This document shows, one piece after another, positions 31,607-40,519 of a stretch of 64,000 nt of DNA. A program made the position numbers and the translations under genes. The first letter of the stretch is position 1. The number at the start of each line of letters is the position of its first letter. Under the pieces are notes generated by a model, which had not been told where the DNA came from, did not search any database, and was given only the letters and a program-made list of their open reading frames with translations. The stretch comes from JANJUB01 sp031386985 (GTDB lineage: Bacteria; Armatimonadota; Fimbriimonadia; Fimbriimonadales; Fimbriimonadaceae): NCBI GenBank assembly GCA_031386985.1, contig JANNCV010000026.1, forward strand, positions 62,001 through 126,000, read 5' to 3'.

Positions 31607-33394
31607 ATGTCCTCACCCATCTATCTCGTCGCCAGTGGCGATCTGCGGCTTTCAGCAAACCAGGTCTGTTGGGCGGCGCAAGCTGAAGTTGAAGCCGCCG
31701 TAATCAAGGCGATAGAAGTAAACGGAGAGAGCGTAATCCGGGCCCACGCCTTCGACGTGTCGAAACAACACGGGTTTATTGACTCCCAAAAAATGGGAAT
31801 GGAGGTGTTTCGGGAGATTCCTTCGCATGCTCCAGTTATTGTTGTCGAGGCGGTTTGGCAGTACTCGCATCATGTTTTGGCGGGATTGACCACGCACTCC
31901 GGACCGATTTTGACGGTTGCTAACTGGTCGGGGCAGTGGCCGGGATTGGTGGGGTTACTCAATCTTAACGCGAGCCTAAGAAAAGCCGGGATCACGTTTT
32001 CTAGTCTATGGAGCGAAGACTTTTCCGATGATTTCTTTCAGGGCGGCCTCAAAGAGTGGTTAGGCGGCAAACAACTCAAGCACGACGAATCGCACGTTAG
32101 AATATATCTGGCACCCTTCCAGGGTGCGGAAGCAACTGGGCGCGAACCCGGGGTGTCGCTTCGCTCGACCCCGGGCTATCGGGCTGTGACCCCTCCGGGG
32201 GCCCTTGATACTGGTCCCTCGTTGGAAGCTGACCCCAAAGGGATTACTCATCAGAGCCTGGGGTTAAGCGAAGCGACACCCCAGGTTCAAGCCTTCAGGT
32301 CCGAGCACCCTGAAGGGGGTGCCGCAAGGGGCCAGACTCCTCTTATCAGTAGCCAGTCTGAACTTGGCCAAAAAATCGGCGAAGACATCCGCCGCGATAA
32401 GACCATCATGGGCGTTTTTGACGAGGGGTGTATGGGGATGTATAACGCGATTGTTCCGGATGAATTGCTTCATGCAACCGGTGTTTTTAAGGAGCGGCTG
32501 AGCCAAAGCGCGCTCTTCGCCGCAATGAATCTTGTAACCGATAATGAAGCTAAAAAAGTCTACGACTGGCTCAAGCAACGAGGCATGACCTTCAATCTCG
32601 GCTCGAACGAAGCCACCGATCTCACCGAGTTTCAGATACTCCAGCAATGCAAAATGTACATTGCCGCCGTGAAAATCGCCGATGAGTTTGGTTGCGAGGC
32701 GATTGGGATTCAATATCAACAGGGCTTAAAGGATATGTGCCCGGCTTCGGATTTGGTGGAGGGCATGCTCAATAACCCTGACCGTCCCCCGGTCTTCACG
32801 GGCTCCCGCGAGCTATTCCCAAACAAGGCCGTCACCCATTTCAACGAAGTGGACGAATGCGCGGGGCTTGATGCGATTGTTACCAACCGCATTTGGACGG
32901 CGATGGGTCTTGACCCTTCAAACACGCTCCACGATCTACGTTATGGCGAGCAATACGGCGATGACTATGTCTGGGTTCTACTGATTTCAGGAGCCGCGCC
33001 TGTGTCCCATTTCATCGGAGGCTATCAAGGTGCGTTCGGCGACCGACAGCCCCCCATGTATTTCCCCCTCGGCGGCTCCACCATGCGCGGAATCAGCAAA
33101 CCGGGCGAGATTGTTTGGAGCCGGATTTATGTCGCCGATGGCCGACTCAAAGCCGATATGGGTCGCGCCACCGTAGTCGAACTCCCGGAGGAAGAAACCC
33201 AGAGAAGGTGGCAACTAACCACCCCCCAATGGCCGATCATGCACACCGTTATTCACGGTGTTTCAAGAGATCAAATGATGGCTCGGCACATGTCGAACCA
33301 TATCCAAGTTGCCTATGGCGGCGATGAAGCCTTGGTGGCGAAAGCCGCCGCATTCAGCACGATGGGGATCGAAGTTTTCTTATGCGGAGTTTGA
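31607..33394 (+). CDS. L-fucose/L-arabinose isomerase-like protein carrying an in-frame palindromic insertion
   Basis: 595 aa. The N-terminal part (PIYLVASGDLRLSANQVCWA to about residue 165) and the C-terminal part (from about residue 242, ISSQSELGQKIGEDIRRDKT) read as one fucose-isomerase-like protein. Later motifs are MGVFDEGCMGMYNAI, DEFGCEAIGIQYQQG, GGYQGAFGDRQPPMYFP and HIQVAYG at the metal/substrate-site end of the fold. Residues about 168-240 are translated from a palindromic repeat (32110-32323) and have no relation to the family. Without them the length would be about 520 aa. Whether the enzyme still works is unknown. A GH29 fucosidase at 56.8 kb makes fucose a reasonable substrate guess. 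Confidence 0.78.
   Translation: MSSPIYLVASGDLRLSANQVCWAAQAEVEAAVIKAIEVNGESVIRAHAFDVSKQHGFIDSQKMGMEVFREIPSHAPVIVVEAVWQYSHHVLAGLTTHSGPILTVANWSGQWPGLVGLLNLNASLRKAGITFSSLWSEDFSDDFFQGGLKEWLGGKQLKHDESHVRIYLAPFQGAEATGREPGVSLRSTPGYRAVTPPGALDTGPSLEADPKGITHQSLGLSEATPQVQAFRSEHPEGGAARGQTPLISSQSELGQKIGEDIRRDKTIMGVFDEGCMGMYNAIVPDELLHATGVFKERLSQSALFAAMNLVTDNEAKKVYDWLKQRGMTFNLGSNEATDLTEFQILQQCKMYIAAVKIADEFGCEAIGIQYQQGLKDMCPASDLVEGMLNNPDRPPVFTGSRELFPNKAVTHFNEVDECAGLDAIVTNRIWTAMGLDPSNTLHDLRYGEQYGDDYVWVLLISGAAPVSHFIGGYQGAFGDRQPPMYFPLGGSTMRGISKPGEIVWSRIYVADGRLKADMGRATVVELPEEETQRRWQLTTPQWPIMHTVIHGVSRDQMMARHMSNHIQVAYGGDEALVAKAAAFSTMGIEVFLCGV
32110..32323. mobile_element. MITE-like palindromic element inserted in frame in a coding gene
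   Basis: The ends are inverted copies: GGCACCCTTCCAGGGTGC (32110-32127) and GCACCCTGAAGGGGGTGCC (32305-32323). Inside are a second pair of inverted 34-nt arms, 32144-32177 (GAACCCGGGGTGTCGCTTCG...) and 32255-32288 (...CGAAGCGACACCCCAGGTTC). The two halves are thus an imperfect long palindrome of about 214 bp. No transposase is encoded. The right half recurs at 22449-22516, showing it is a dispersed element. It adds about 72 codons without a stop. Confidence 0.8.
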
Positions 33395-33497
33395 ACCTGA
33401 AGTTCGGGAAATTCTAATGATTCCACGGGCGACTGGGGGGATATTGAAAAGCTGGTGAACCACACTCATTTTGCCCTATGCAGCGGGGCTAAGCCAC

Positions 33498-34061
33498 TCA
33501 GGGCGGTTGGGGCGAGTCAACGTCTTCCAGCCTACCGGCCACCGGCACCCGGGTCACAAATCCCTCATTCGCGCTAATGATTGAGCGGGCACCTTGGTCG
33601 CCGATGAGGGCCTCCAGTTGGGGTCGGTAGCTTGAGCAGAACAGTATCGGATGGCCTAACCGATCGGGTTCGGCGTCATAGATCGGCGCGATTATTGCGC
33701 CAACTGGAGCTGCCTCAAATTGAGACAGCAGCGCCCTGATTACTGCGGGCTGAAGGTCCGGCATATCGCCAAGGGCGATAAGGAAACCGTCGCATTGTGA
33801 GCAGGCTTTGATCCCCGCCGCAAGCGAGGAGCCGATGCCGGTCGCGTAATCGGGGTTGAAAACGCATTCCACGCCCGCTTCTCGAGCGACTAGACCGGCA
33901 TCCCGCCCCGTCACAACGACTACGTCCAAGCCGCTCTCAACTAGCGCTCGAACCGTTGCCCTTATCATGGATTCCCCATGCCAATCAGTGAGCAACTTGT
34001 TTGGCCCGCCGAAACGGGAAGACAGACCAGCGGCCGGGACGACCGCCCTAACGACGCGCAT
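33498..34061 (-). CDS. mocA: MobA-like nucleotidyltransferase (molybdenum cofactor cytidylyltransferase type)
   Basis: 187 aa with the NTP-transferase start VVPAAGLSSRFGGPNKLL (GxSxRxG...K loop), VVVVTGRD, NPDYATGIGSSLAAGI and LIALGDMPDLQPAVI, which are typical of MocA/MobA-like enzymes. MocA attaches CMP to molybdopterin for hydroxylases of the xanthine dehydrogenase family. It is last in an operon with such a hydroxylase and its XdhC chaperone, overlapping xdhC by 14 nt, which supports MocA over MobA. Confidence 0.85.
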   Translation of the reverse strand: MRVVRAVVPAAGLSSRFGGPNKLLTDWHGESMIRATVRALVESGLDVVVVTGRDAGLVAREAGVECVFNPDYATGIGSSLAAGIKACSQCDGFLIALGDMPDLQPAVIRALLSQFEAAPVGAIIAPIYDAEPDRLGHPILFCSSYRPQLEALIGDQGARSIISANEGFVTRVPVAGRLEDVDSPQPP

Positions 34062-35034
34062 TGCGAACCTGCACGATTTCGGCCATGATGCTCAGCGCAA
34101 TTTCTTCGGGTGACCTTCCGCCGATCTTCAGGCCAACAGGGCCGTGGATTCTTGCAATTTCTTGACTGGAAAAGCCCCTCTCTGAAAGCTGCAAACGGCG
34201 CTTTTCCTGGGTCACGCGCGAGCCCAAAGCTCCAATGTAAGCAACGGGCGAGCGGAGCAGAAACTCCAACGCTACATCATCAATCTTCGGGTCGTGGGTT
34301 AACACCACGGCATAGGTCTGCTCCGTCAGATTAACTTGTTTAAGTGCGTCTTCGGGCCAGCTCACCACGGTCAGATCGGGCGGTACCGGGAACCGCTCGG
34401 AGCTAGCGAGGACCGCACGGGGGTCAATCAGGATCGTTTCGAAGCCGAGTTCGCGGGCAAACTTGATGAGAGGGATGGCGATGTGAACCGCGCCAACAAT
34501 GACCAATTTCTCCCGGCTCGGAAAGATTTGGGCAAAGTGCTCTTGCCCCTCGTGCTTGAATGTTTGGCTCTCATTGAAGTGACCGGAATCGCAAATCCAT
34601 TGATCTCCTTCCCCCGTTTGCGATAAAGTTGACATTGAAACCGGCTGGAGGTTGCTCACTAAGACCGTGGGTAGATCGTTAGCGATTCTTTCCATCGCTT
34701 CGGTCCAAACCAAATTTAAGTTGGGTTCAGGTTGAACCCAAATCCGAATCCGACCTCCGCACGAAAGCCCGATTTCCCAAACGCTTTCATCCGAAAGTGA
34801 ACCGAAATCCAACATGATGGGTTGATGCGAGGATAATGATGCCAGGGCTGATTGCATGACTGCTGGTTCCACACAGCCACCCGACACAGAGCCCACGACC
34901 GCTCCATCTTCGCGCACGCCCATAACCGCTCCCACAGGCCGAGGTGAGGAGCCCCACGTTTCAATCACCGTCGCGAGCGCGAACCGATGTCCTTCCGCTT
35001 GCCATCTTTGCAAGGTTGGCAAGACGTCGCGCAA
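34048..35034 (-). CDS. xdhC: XdhC/CoxI-family molybdenum hydroxylase maturation factor
   Basis: 328 aa, TTG start 3 nt after the large subunit stop. The N-terminal XdhC/CoxI motif is LATVIETWGSSPRPVGAVMG followed by GSVSGGCVEPAV (conserved Cys). The C-terminal Rossmann domain has LVIVGAVHIAIPLIKFAREL, TILIDPRAV, VVLTHDPKIDD and YIGALGSR. XdhC proteins bind the molybdenum cofactor, promote its sulfuration and insert it into the partner enzyme. Confidence 0.92.
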   Translation of the reverse strand: MRDVLPTLQRWQAEGHRFALATVIETWGSSPRPVGAVMGVREDGAVVGSVSGGCVEPAVMQSALASLSSHQPIMLDFGSLSDESVWEIGLSCGGRIRIWVQPEPNLNLVWTEAMERIANDLPTVLVSNLQPVSMSTLSQTGEGDQWICDSGHFNESQTFKHEGQEHFAQIFPSREKLVIVGAVHIAIPLIKFARELGFETILIDPRAVLASSERFPVPPDLTVVSWPEDALKQVNLTEQTYAVVLTHDPKIDDVALEFLLRSPVAYIGALGSRVTQEKRRLQLSERGFSSQEIARIHGPVGLKIGGRSPEEIALSIMAEIVQVRNARR

Positions 35035-35037
35035 AAG

Positions 35038-37077
35038 CTACACCAATTCCTCAACCTTGATCGGGAACTGCCTCACTCGCTTACCGGTGGCTGCGAAAAC
35101 CGCGTTCGCAATCGCGGCGGGAACCGAAGGATAGCCAACTTCACCCATGCCCCCAAAATTGCCGCCGCTGTCTTCGATGAAGATTTCCATTTTTGGTGTA
35201 TCGGACATTCGCGCCCAATGGTAGCGATCAAAATTGTCCTCGGCCGCTCCTCCCGCTCGAATGGTGATAGCCGATCGAAGCGCGGTCGCAATGCCGTCAA
35301 CGAACGCGCCTTGAACTTGAGCTTCAACCCCAAGCGGATTGATGGTTGTGCCCGCGTCAACCACGGCCACCATTCTGGTCACTTTGACTTCACCATCAGC
35401 GAAGGTGACCTCCACGACATGAGCGATGCACGAACCATAACCGTCAAAGCAGGCGATTCCTCGCCCTGATCCGGCCGGCATCGCCGTTCCCCATCCGGCC
35501 CTCTTTGCGGCACTCTCCAGAACTTTCTTCAGGCGCGGACTCTTCATCAGCTTAACTCTAAAGGCCAACGGGTCTTGACCAGCGGCATGAGCGAGCTCAT
35601 CCATAAAGCACTCGTTAACGACGATGAGCTGACTGTGCTCAACTGATCGCCAGGGTCCGGTTGGAACTGGAGAATCAACGCCACCTCCCCGCATTCCGGC
35701 TTCCGGAATCTCATAAGGCAGGTACGTATTCGCGCCGTATTCGCCATTGCCTCGCCCTGCGGGAGCCTGCAAATACTGGTGACTCCAACCCGTAGGATTT
35801 CCGGTGGCATCAAGTGCAGCCTTCATTATATGCTCGCTCATGGGGCGATAAGTATCGTGGGTGATATCGCACTCACGTGTCCACAAGAGCTTCACTGGTT
35901 TCTTTAACCGCTTAGAAAGGTCAACCGCCTCCGCAACCCAACTATTCGAAAACTTGCGACCAAAACCGCCACCCAGTAGCAAGTTGTGAACGATCACTTT
36001 TTCCTTAGGGATCCCCAAGGTGCGGGCTGTTTGGTTTTGGGCGCCATCAGGAGATTGCGAGCCCGTCCAGATTTCGGCAGAATCGTCTCTCACATCCGCA
36101 ATGGCATTGAAAGGCTCCATCGCGGCGTGGGCCAGGTAGGGCAACTCGAAACTCGCTTCGATCACCTTTGTCCCCGTCATCGCTTTGTGAGCAACCACGG
36201 CCTTCTTAAGATCGGCGCGAAGGGTTCGAGTGGAGACATCAGGGCTCCCACCGGTCCAAGTAACTTTTAGCTTATCTCGACCCTTGAGGGCGGCCCAAGT
36301 GTTTTTGGCAATGACCGCGACTCCGCTTGGAATGGCTATTACATCCAATACACCAGGGATCGCTCGTGTCTCGGAATCATCAATTGCCGATTGAGTGGCC
36401 CGATAGGCGGGGGGGCGAAGACACACCGCGAAGACCATTCCTTCTACCGAAACATCGTAAGCAAACTTTGCCTTGCCCGTCACCACGTCGTGATTGTCAA
36501 CCCGCTTGGTCGCTTTGCCAATAACTTTGAAGTTGGCGTTCTCCTTTAGGGTTACCGTTTCGGGAACGGCGATTGATTGAGCGGCTTCGGTCAGCTCACC
36601 GTAACCGACGGATTTTCCGTTGGCTCCAAAGACCTTGCCATTTTCGGTTCTGCAGGTCGCAGCGTCAACGCTCCATTGCTTAGCCGCCGCGCCGATTAAC
36701 ATTAGGCGAGCGCTTGCACCAATCGTTCGCAGTTGCTTGCTCATGCCCCGCGTACTACCGGAGCCGCCGGTTCCTTGGCGACCATAAGTTGCGTCATCGC
36801 CCGGCGCATTGACGACTTTTACTTTTGTCCAATCGGCATCAAGCTCTTCGGCGACGAGCATCGCGAATGACGTTCGAACCCCTTGGCCCATGTCAGATCG
36901 GTTGATCGAAATCGTTACGCTTCCGTCTGGATCAATTTTTAAAAAAGCGCTTGGCGCGAATGTAGCTCCCTTCGCGGGAGAGGCACAAGCGGCGGATGAA
37001 AAAGTGCCCAGCACCAAGCTAGCACCTGAGCCTGCGATGATCTGAAGCATCGAGCGACGAGTGAGGGTTGCGTTCAT
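35038..37077 (-). CDS. iorB: Molybdopterin-binding large subunit, isoquinoline 1-oxidoreductase type
   Basis: 679 aa with a Tat-type N-terminus (LTRRSMLQIIAGSGASLVLG), so probably exported folded with its iron-sulfur partner. Cofactor motifs are DMGQGVRTSFAMLVAEELD, GTGGSGSTRG, GGGFGRKFSNSWVAEAV and YGSCIAHVVEV. GEVGYPSVPAAIANAVFAATG near the end carries the active-site Glu of the xanthine dehydrogenase family. The IorB group oxidises N-heterocycles or aldehydes; the exact substrate cannot be read. It overlaps iorA by 4 nt (ATGA). Confidence 0.9.
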   Translation of the reverse strand: MNATLTRRSMLQIIAGSGASLVLGTFSSAACASPAKGATFAPSAFLKIDPDGSVTISINRSDMGQGVRTSFAMLVAEELDADWTKVKVVNAPGDDATYGRQGTGGSGSTRGMSKQLRTIGASARLMLIGAAAKQWSVDAATCRTENGKVFGANGKSVGYGELTEAAQSIAVPETVTLKENANFKVIGKATKRVDNHDVVTGKAKFAYDVSVEGMVFAVCLRPPAYRATQSAIDDSETRAIPGVLDVIAIPSGVAVIAKNTWAALKGRDKLKVTWTGGSPDVSTRTLRADLKKAVVAHKAMTGTKVIEASFELPYLAHAAMEPFNAIADVRDDSAEIWTGSQSPDGAQNQTARTLGIPKEKVIVHNLLLGGGFGRKFSNSWVAEAVDLSKRLKKPVKLLWTRECDITHDTYRPMSEHIMKAALDATGNPTGWSHQYLQAPAGRGNGEYGANTYLPYEIPEAGMRGGGVDSPVPTGPWRSVEHSQLIVVNECFMDELAHAAGQDPLAFRVKLMKSPRLKKVLESAAKRAGWGTAMPAGSGRGIACFDGYGSCIAHVVEVTFADGEVKVTRMVAVVDAGTTINPLGVEAQVQGAFVDGIATALRSAITIRAGGAAEDNFDRYHWARMSDTPKMEIFIEDSGGNFGGMGEVGYPSVPAAIANAVFAATGKRVRQFPIKVEELV

Positions 37078-37535
37078 TTCGACTCCTTAGCCACGGATTT
37101 AACGGCTTCAAAAATACGAACGTAGGTTCCACATCGGCAAAGATTGCTGTCCATGGCTTCTTTGATTTCGTCTTCGGTGGGTTTCGGCGTCTGCAAAAGC
37201 AAGCTCGCCGCCCTCATTATCTGGCCAGATTGGCAATAACCGCATTGTGGCACATCGTGCTCAATCCAAGCCTTTTGCAAAGGGTGGTCGCCATTTTTAC
37301 TCAAGCCTTCAATGGTTACAATTTTGTCTTCACCAACTTCGGCCAGGGTCATTTGACAGCTCCGCTTAGCATAGCCCTCCGCCATGACGGTGCAAGCCCC
37401 GCAAGTTCCAATCCCGCACCCATACTTGGTGCCCGTCAGCCCTAACATATCTCGCAAAGCCCAGAGAAGCGGCATGTCTCCCTCCGCCTCAACCGTTTGC
37501 ACTTTCCCATTCACATTAATCTTGAAAACTGCCAT
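37074..37535 (-). CDS. iorA: [2Fe-2S] small subunit of the molybdenum hydroxylase
   Basis: 153 aa. The plant-type ferredoxin cluster site is YGCGIGTCGACTVMAEG plus the Cys of AKRSCQM. The second, helical cluster site is PQCGYCQSGQIMRA and NLCRCGTYVRI. It passes electrons from the molybdenum centre to an acceptor, probably a cytochrome. First gene of the iorA-iorB-xdhC-mocA operon. No FAD subunit is present, as expected for IorAB-type enzymes. Confidence 0.95.
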   Translation of the reverse strand: MAVFKINVNGKVQTVEAEGDMPLLWALRDMLGLTGTKYGCGIGTCGACTVMAEGYAKRSCQMTLAEVGEDKIVTIEGLSKNGDHPLQKAWIEHDVPQCGYCQSGQIMRAASLLLQTPKPTEDEIKEAMDSNLCRCGTYVRIFEAVKSVAKESK

Positions 37536-37609
37536 AAAAGTAAGCTCCGTTCTTATTCGCTATGCTACTCCATTACGAGATTTCATGTGCTAGCGGTGCC
37601 ACATAAATT

Positions 37610-38425
37610 TTAGACATTTTCTGCGCGAGGTGATCGTTCAGAACGAGGTACGGCGCTTACAATTTTGGGATCTAACCCGTATCGCATTAAGTCGCTCGCT
37701 ATTCGGGGGGCATCGGATTCGCTCGTGACGCCAAACACAGCTGACCCTGAGCCGCTTAATCCCGCCTGCTGGCAACCAAGAGTAACTATGCGTTCAATCA
37801 AGTCGAGGCTTGCACTTGGGGCCACGCGCTCGAAATCGTTATGCAACTTATCGTCGGCAGGGAAGTCGCGAAATTCGTAACTCAGTTCATCAAGACGAGC
37901 GTAGGCAGAGGCACTGCTCACCCCCTCGGTGGGCTTGATGATGATGAATCGCACGCCCGGGTCAGGGTCGGGAAGCTGAGTCAGTTTCTCCCCGTAGCCC
38001 TCTCCCATTGCCCGCCCGCCCTTCAAGAAAAATGGGGTATCCATGCCAATTGCATAAGCGATTTCGGCAAGGTAAGTCGAAGGCAAGGGGCTCGGCGCAA
38101 AGCTGTTGATTGCGATCAGAAGCCCGGCCGCATCTGAGCTACCACCGCCGAGTCCGGCTTCCGTGGGAATGTGCTTTTCGAGCGTGATTCGGAGGGGTGG
38201 CAAGGAGGTGTATTCGCTGAGAAACCGTAGCGCTTTAACAACGGTGTTTTCCTCGGGAACGTCCTCACAGAAGAAACCGGGCTCATCTTCATCTGAAACC
38301 GTTAGATAGTCAAACCATGAAATCGCTTGAAAGATGGTTCGGATCGGGTGATATCCACGGTTATCGCGTGGGCCCACCGCGAGAAAGAGATTTATCTTTG
38401 CGGGGCAAGCGATTTGAACTCTCAC
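37610..38425 (-). CDS. ispE: 4-diphosphocytidyl-2-C-methyl-D-erythritol kinase
   Basis: This is a GHMP kinase of the MEP isoprenoid pathway that phosphorylates CDP-methylerythritol. The 271-aa protein begins CPAKINLFLAVGPRDNRGYH (family motif with the catalytic-region Lys) and has the ATP loop PTEAGLGGGSSDAAG. The C-terminal GLSGSGSAVFGV motif is also present. Its ATG overlaps the stop of the upstream membrane-protein gene by 4 nt. Confidence 0.95.
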   Translation of the reverse strand: MRVQIACPAKINLFLAVGPRDNRGYHPIRTIFQAISWFDYLTVSDEDEPGFFCEDVPEENTVVKALRFLSEYTSLPPLRITLEKHIPTEAGLGGGSSDAAGLLIAINSFAPSPLPSTYLAEIAYAIGMDTPFFLKGGRAMGEGYGEKLTQLPDPDPGVRFIIIKPTEGVSSASAYARLDELSYEFRDFPADDKLHNDFERVAPSASLDLIERIVTLGCQQAGLSGSGSAVFGVTSESDAPRIASDLMRYGLDPKIVSAVPRSERSPRAENV

Positions 38426-39216
38426 AAATCCCTCATTTCAAGGTGTTCGGGCTCAATCGGAATTGGGGGAGGCAGAATTGAAATTGTCTTGGGAAAATTG
38501 CTGAAATCCAACTCATCCAGGGCCTGGTCTATGGCTTGAAGTTGGACCCGTGCCTCGGCCAATGAATCAAGGAAGTCATGGCTCGACATATCGGGTTGCT
38601 TGCCCACTAATCGGTAGCCGAGCATCTTCATACGAAGGCTATCTAGAGTGGTCATGTAAACCGCGGCTTGCGCTTCAGCTCGCTGCACGCCTCCCATTAC
38701 ACCGCCATAAATCTGGCGATATTCGGCGATATTTTTGTCAGCGATGCGATAAAGCTCCCGCGCTTGAGGGTCACCCGACATCCCTTCCCACGAGGGAGGC
38801 GATTGCAGAATCCCCTTCTCCGTCTCAAAAACGTCGTACGTGATGAGATCGGATCGCCTTAAAGCCGCATAAAGAGACTCGCCTACCCCGTGGATAGTCT
38901 TAGGCATTTCCTGCAAATCGGCGATATGATCGCGGCGCATTTTTGAAAGGACATCATCAAATCTTTCAAGGCGATCTTCGCATGCAGACCACAAAGCTTT
39001 GAATCGCATGTTCTTCCACCGCTTTGCCACGCCCGCTTTATAGGAGCCATTGATGTAGCACCCCGACACGAATCCAAGAATCCCAATGCCCAGCCACTCG
39101 ACTTGGGTGAAAATTCCTAGTCCAGCGCAAACCAAAGGCACGACCCACACGAGGCGTCCCGCTCGAAAGAGCTCTTGCGTGAACAGCCGTTTATCAATGC
39201 GCCGGATATCGTCCAA
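38422..39216 (-). CDS. Membrane protein with a long helical cytoplasmic region, unknown
   Basis: 264 aa from a TTG. Two adjacent hydrophobic segments (about 19-34 and 38-56) are followed by an extended helical region rich in Arg/Glu/Ala (about 60-245). The tail is ISILPPPIPIEPEHLEM, proline-rich. It is coupled to ispE by a 4-nt overlap. The shape resembles 5-bromo-4-chloroindolyl phosphate hydrolysis (XpaC-like) or other coiled-coil membrane proteins, but I cannot assign a family. Confidence 0.65.
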   Translation of the reverse strand: MDDIRRIDKRLFTQELFRAGRLVWVVPLVCAGLGIFTQVEWLGIGILGFVSGCYINGSYKAGVAKRWKNMRFKALWSACEDRLERFDDVLSKMRRDHIADLQEMPKTIHGVGESLYAALRRSDLITYDVFETEKGILQSPPSWEGMSGDPQARELYRIADKNIAEYRQIYGGVMGGVQRAEAQAAVYMTTLDSLRMKMLGYRLVGKQPDMSSHDFLDSLAEARVQLQAIDQALDELDFSNFPKTISILPPPIPIEPEHLEMRDL

Positions 39217-39228
39217 AGTTCAAATTTC

Positions 39229-39888
39229 TCAACGCGCGGCCCAAAGGAAACCGCGACGCATGATCTCTTTAACGGGTTCGGCCTCAATCACGTTCCGTTG
39301 ATGGCCTAATGCGTTGTAAAAAACACGACCCGTGCCATACTTTTTTGTCCAGATCGTGGGCATTTTGCAAGGATTCTGAGAGTGGGGGCCGTCGGCGGCG
39401 GGGTTTGGAAACTCGCAATCCGCCAAAACGTGCATGCCTGGATCAATGTGCATATAGTATTGTTCGCTCGCAACGCTGAAATCACTAATGCCTTTCAAGA
39501 TTTCGTGGTCCGAATCCACTACGTGAACTAGATAGGGCGTTCCATCGTTGCCAGGATGGGCAACAAATTGCCCGCCGGTCATGAATTGCCATTCGCTATC
39601 TTCGCGAAATGCGTCGCACATTCCGCCGTGCGCACCCGCGATTCCCACCCCATGTTCTCGTACCGCGCTGCAAACGGCTTGGGACTGCTCAGGTGAAATC
39701 TTGCCCATCGTCCAATGTGGAACGATGAGATCAAAAGTTGGTAGATCCTCGCTTTCAAAAGATGACAAAGAGTCTGAGGCGGCAACTTCAAATCCCTCAT
39801 CCTTCAACACCTCCGTAAACAATGTTGATATTCCGATGGGGTCGTGGCCATCCCAACCCCCAAAAACAATAAGTGCTCGCTTAGCCAT
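39229..39888 (-). CDS. ThuA-domain protein
   Basis: 219 aa. The glutamine-amidotransferase-like ThuA fold is visible in RALIVFGGWDGHDP, FDLIVPHWTMGKISPEQSQA, GVGIAGAHGGMCDAF, GGQFVAHPGN, SEQYYMHIDPG and GTGRVFYNALGHQ. ThuA proteins are linked to sugar or trehalose use and lack the GATase catalytic Cys; here the position after GIAGAHGG fits that. The ATG is 11 bp from the divergent gene at 39900, so the two share a very short regulatory region. Confidence 0.88.
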   Translation of the reverse strand: MAKRALIVFGGWDGHDPIGISTLFTEVLKDEGFEVAASDSLSSFESEDLPTFDLIVPHWTMGKISPEQSQAVCSAVREHGVGIAGAHGGMCDAFREDSEWQFMTGGQFVAHPGNDGTPYLVHVVDSDHEILKGISDFSVASEQYYMHIDPGMHVLADCEFPNPAADGPHSQNPCKMPTIWTKKYGTGRVFYNALGHQRNVIEAEPVKEIMRRGFLWAAR

Positions 39889-39899
39889 GAAGCTGAATT

Positions 39900-40445
39900 A
39901 TGAGGCACCGAGCATTTCTTATGTGGGATACTGATTTTGGAATGGTTCTGAAAGTTGCGTTTGATGATTTTCCCGCATCAATGATTGAGTATGCGGCAGA
40001 TTCGGACGCCTTTCTCGCTGATCTGCCCGCCGGATGCGCTGTAAGCGCGGTAAATCCCCAGACGGGCATCATCGTCAGCACTGTTTCTGAGCTTGATCCG
40101 CTAAAGGCGAGAGAGTTGCTTGAAGCCGCCGGAATCAGGGTGAGAGTAGGAGCCTGGACTTCGGAAGCCGATGATCCGATCATAGGAAGCGGACAGGTAT
40201 ACGTTGCGGCCGTAGCCTATCGTAGCCGGGAATTCACTCCCGGGTTATGGATGGATGCTTACCCTTATGAGCCCGCGCCTTCGGACGTGCTTCGAGAAAT
40301 GTACGACGAGTTTGTGGCCAATGGGGAACTGAAAGGCGGCTCATTTGATGAGTTCACCCGGCTAAGTTTTCCAAACGTTGTGATCCTACAGCCCGAAGAG
40401 ATTTCCGGCTATATCGCAAAGAAAATGGGGGATGATAGGGATTGA
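39900..40445 (+). CDS. Hypothetical protein, 181 aa
   Basis: A soluble acidic protein without signal peptide, divergent from the ThuA gene with 11 bp between starts. It is predicted mixed alpha/beta (MVLKVAFDDFPASMIEY, GCAVSAVNPQTGIIVSTV, GQVYVAAVAYRSREF, PNVVILQPEEISGYIAKK). No catalytic motif was recognised. The very short divergent spacing and consistent composition support it as a gene. Confidence 0.6.
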   Translation: MRHRAFLMWDTDFGMVLKVAFDDFPASMIEYAADSDAFLADLPAGCAVSAVNPQTGIIVSTVSELDPLKARELLEAAGIRVRVGAWTSEADDPIIGSGQVYVAAVAYRSREFTPGLWMDAYPYEPAPSDVLREMYDEFVANGELKGGSFDEFTRLSFPNVVILQPEEISGYIAKKMGDDRD

Positions 40446-40519
40446 ACGGAGGCCCCGTTTCGGGGAGAATTTCGGGGCACATCCGCATATCACGAACCGA
40501 GGCTCGCTAGCATGATTAT

